Positions 62,648-64,000 of a stretch of DNA of 64,000 bases are shown one piece after another. Made by a program: the position numbers and the translations under genes. The stretch is from Streptococcus sp. SK643 (GTDB lineage Bacteria; Bacillota; Bacilli; Lactobacillales; Streptococcaceae). Each line of letters starts with the position of its first letter. Positions within the stretch are counted from its first letter, which is position 1. The stretch spans positions 58,004-122,003 of the forward strand of contig NZ_AJMM01000031.1 in the NCBI RefSeq assembly GCF_000259505.1. The letters are read 5' to 3'. The notes beneath the pieces were generated by a model. It was not told the origin of the DNA and did not search any database. It worked only from the letters and a program-made list of their open reading frames with translations.

Positions 62648-63287
62648 TCAAAAAGATATGTTGGAAATTTGTCAAGATGATGATAAGTTTTTCTTGCGTT
62701 ATCCAACTTTTAATATTACTATGCCAGAAGTAGTTCAAGAAATCCCCAAAGAAGCTGCAGATAGTTATATGTCGGGAGAACATACTGGTAAAGAGTTGAT
62801 GAATTATGCACAATATGGTTTTTGGAAATCTAAAAAACAATATACACAAGAAGAGTCGAATAAAATTTTTATACAAAATAATCCTGACTTAATTTTCAAT
62901 GATTTATCTGATAACCAAAAAATATTTTCTCCTGAAAAATTTACCCAAATCGTAACCAAATCTATTGTTTCAGAACTAGAACCTAGCGAACTTGACGCTA
63001 TTGGTATAGTTGATAATCATTTAGAGTTACTCCTTGTTGATCCAGTCGGTTGGCAGGAAGAGACAGAAGCAGTCCATCTGGAAATTTTGCAAGAAAAACT
63101 TAACAACTACATCTACTTCCTCGAAAGTAAGCAGTATGTAGAACGATATGGCGATAACTTTGACAAAAAAGTCATCCATATCACATTCCAGTATTCTCCA
63201 TCGGATAATGGCCTAGCCTTTCTTGCAACGGTTCAGAAGACATTGCAGAATTCGGATATGAGTTTGAAAGTAGAATTACCGGAGTAA
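62628..63287 (+). CDS. DUF6572-like protein with an extra N-terminal domain
   Basis: The 219-residue soluble acidic protein has a first part (1-100, KFFLRYPTFNITMPEVV, YAQYGFWKSKKQYTQEES) that I do not recognise. The second part (about 110-219: LDAIGIVDNHLELLLVDPVG, LEILQEKLNNYIYFLES, HITFQYSPSDNGLAFLATVQ) looks like the DUF6572 family often found next to polymorphic toxins. It overlaps paralogue 3 by 20 bases and ends before a terminator. Confidence 0.65.
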   Translation: MKSIYTSQKDMLEICQDDDKFFLRYPTFNITMPEVVQEIPKEAADSYMSGEHTGKELMNYAQYGFWKSKKQYTQEESNKIFIQNNPDLIFNDLSDNQKIFSPEKFTQIVTKSIVSELEPSELDAIGIVDNHLELLLVDPVGWQEETEAVHLEILQEKLNNYIYFLESKQYVERYGDNFDKKVIHITFQYSPSDNGLAFLATVQKTLQNSDMSLKVELPE

Positions 63288-63290
63288 TAA

Positions 63291-63314
63291 AGGGAGCGGA
63301 AACGCTCTCTTTTT
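63291..63314 (+). terminator. Terminator of the membrane-immunity operon
   Basis: AGGGAGCG pairs with CGCTCTCT around GAAA, followed by five T that run towards the next -10 element. Confidence 0.85.
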
Positions 63315-63315
63315 G

Positions 63316-63324
63316 TGGTATAAT
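63316..63324 (+). promoter_or_regulatory. Extended -10 promoter at 63.3 kb
   Basis: TGGTATAAT begins two bases after the terminator T-tract. The first item downstream is a toxin-tail remnant, then a putative immunity gene. Confidence 0.6.
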
Positions 63325-63340
63325 GAGACCATATTTATAA

Positions 63341-63538
63341 AAAGATTATTTAGTATTTCTAAATAGCGAACTGCTTATGCTGTCAATTGATATGAAGGGG
63401 CATTCTTACGGTGATTTTCTATCCGCTATTGAACGCCAAGGCTATTATGAAATCAAAAATCCACGTATCTATAAACCAGGCACTAATAAAATTGAGCAAA
63501 TTGAAGGAATTTTCAGAATAAATCAATGGAGTAACTAA
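63341..63538 (+). pseudogene. C-terminal toxin remnant
   Basis: An open stretch of 66 codons follows an in-frame TAA (63338-63340) and ends at TAA 63536. It encodes MLSIDMKGHSYGDFLSAIER, then QGYYEIKNPRIYKPGTNKIE and IFRINQWSN at the end, which looks like the compact catalytic C-terminus of an exported toxin. The next gene starts one nucleotide later. No upstream secretion or pre-toxin region is attached, and the RBS for an internal ATG (63377) is poor. Confidence 0.55.
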
Positions 63539-64000
63539 ATGCAGGCATATAAATTGAAAAATAAAGAGAATTATAAATATTTTGTCAAACATTATCTAGA
63601 GGTGATGAAGGAAGGGAAAGAAGCAGAAGCATTTCTAGGAACAGAAACTAAGTATCGTTTTCGGCAACGAGATTCTTATGAACTTGACAGTACAGACATT
63701 AGCGTATTGATGGAATATTGCTTATTCCCTCTGTATGTAGAAGGTGATGAGGATATAGCAAGAAGAACTTTTGACATCTTGAAGGATTTTAGCTTATCGA
63801 TTGACTTAGTCAAATTAGATAAGGTAACTGATTATATCTCTATTCAAAACTGGTTTTTAACTGAATATTCTAATCTTCCCTTTGTTATTGAAACAGATGA
63901 GTTAGTAAGAAATATTATAGAAAGTATTTCAAAATTATCAGATGATCAGAAACGTACGTATACTTATGAAAGACTCTGTAATGTATTAGACCGTAGTCCG
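63539..64000 (+). CDS. Putative immunity protein, cut by window edge
   Basis: The ATG at 63539 lies one base pair after the toxin-like frame ends, and the frame stays open for 154 codons to the window end. The product is soluble and acidic (NYKYFVKHYLEVMKEGKEAE, ELDSTDISVLMEYCLFPLYV). The TDI-x-VL-x-EY segment and the preceding KYRF resemble the protein at 52886, also placed behind a toxin-like remnant, so I propose one immunity family. Confidence 0.5.
   Translation, partial: MQAYKLKNKENYKYFVKHYLEVMKEGKEAEAFLGTETKYRFRQRDSYELDSTDISVLMEYCLFPLYVEGDEDIARRTFDILKDFSLSIDLVKLDKVTDYISIQNWFLTEYSNLPFVIETDELVRNIIESISKLSDDQKRTYTYERLCNVLDRSP

Overview
The window is chromosomal DNA of a mitis-group streptococcus (Streptococcus mitis / pneumoniae / pseudopneumoniae cluster). 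I infer this from the gene set (typA, murD-murG-divIB, lctO, copY-cupA-copA, spxB, the liv operon, prfB-ftsE-ftsX, pde2-flavodoxin-crcB-rplS), the many TG-extended -10 promoters, and a BOX repeat. The first 52.5 kb is compact core chromosome. From memory, the ptsG/endonuclease block and the rpmE2-pde2-rplS block are far apart in reference pneumococci, so a rearrangement junction may lie at about 48.8-49.0 kb. This would favour a non-pneumococcal mitis-group strain.

Layout. 1-6.7 kb: rsuA (cut off), typA, murD-murG-divIB. 6.7-8.3 kb: a PyrR attenuator and pyrF-pyrE. 8.3-11.3 kb: a four-gene amino-acid ABC transporter on the minus strand. 11.5-12.7 kb: lctO with a cre site. 12.8-22.1 kb: a large thiamine region with three TPP riboswitches. 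Two share an 81-bp perfect repeat and flank a tenA-thiM-thiE cassette. The third is divergent and controls thiD on the minus strand. 22.1-25.3 kb: the copper operon with two cop boxes. 25.3-27.3 kb: spxB behind two cre-like sites. 27.4-35.2 kb: glyoxalase, manA, a sodium symporter, a TipA-like MerR regulator behind a BOX element, YhiN-like flavoprotein, DegV, TetR and ComEB. 35.2-37.0 kb: upp, clpP (CtsR operator) and ylbG. 37.1-41.7 kb: livJHMGF with a CodY box. 42-48.8 kb: a CBS-ACT protein, prfB with its programmed frameshift, ftsEX, a glucose-type PTS transporter and a nuclease-family gene. 49.0-52.5 kb: rpmE2, pde2, flavodoxin, chorismate mutase, two crcB/fluC genes, rplS and tRNA-Arg(CCU).

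Immediately downstream of tRNA-Arg the character changes. From 52.6 kb to the right edge there is an AT-rich array of small, mostly plus-strand genes: Imm59-like, YezG-like, GAD/Tdi1-like and SMI1/KNR4 proteins, two DUF443-type membrane proteins, three paralogous six-helix membrane proteins, a DUF6572-type protein and several unrecognised small proteins. Between them lie C-terminal or pre-toxin fragments of polymorphic toxins with in-frame stops. I read this as an immunity-gene island of the kind linked to type VII (LXG) or other polymorphic toxins, with the toxin genes decayed or displaced. No secretion gene or intact toxin is visible in the window.

The genes connect in places. LctO and SpxB both make hydrogen peroxide; SpxB needs TPP, and the thiamine and copper-resistance loci sit between the two oxidases. 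Carbon control (cre), copper control (CopY), branched-chain amino-acid control (CodY), proteolysis control (CtsR), pyrimidine control (PyrR) and thiamine control (TPP riboswitches) can all be read directly from the DNA.
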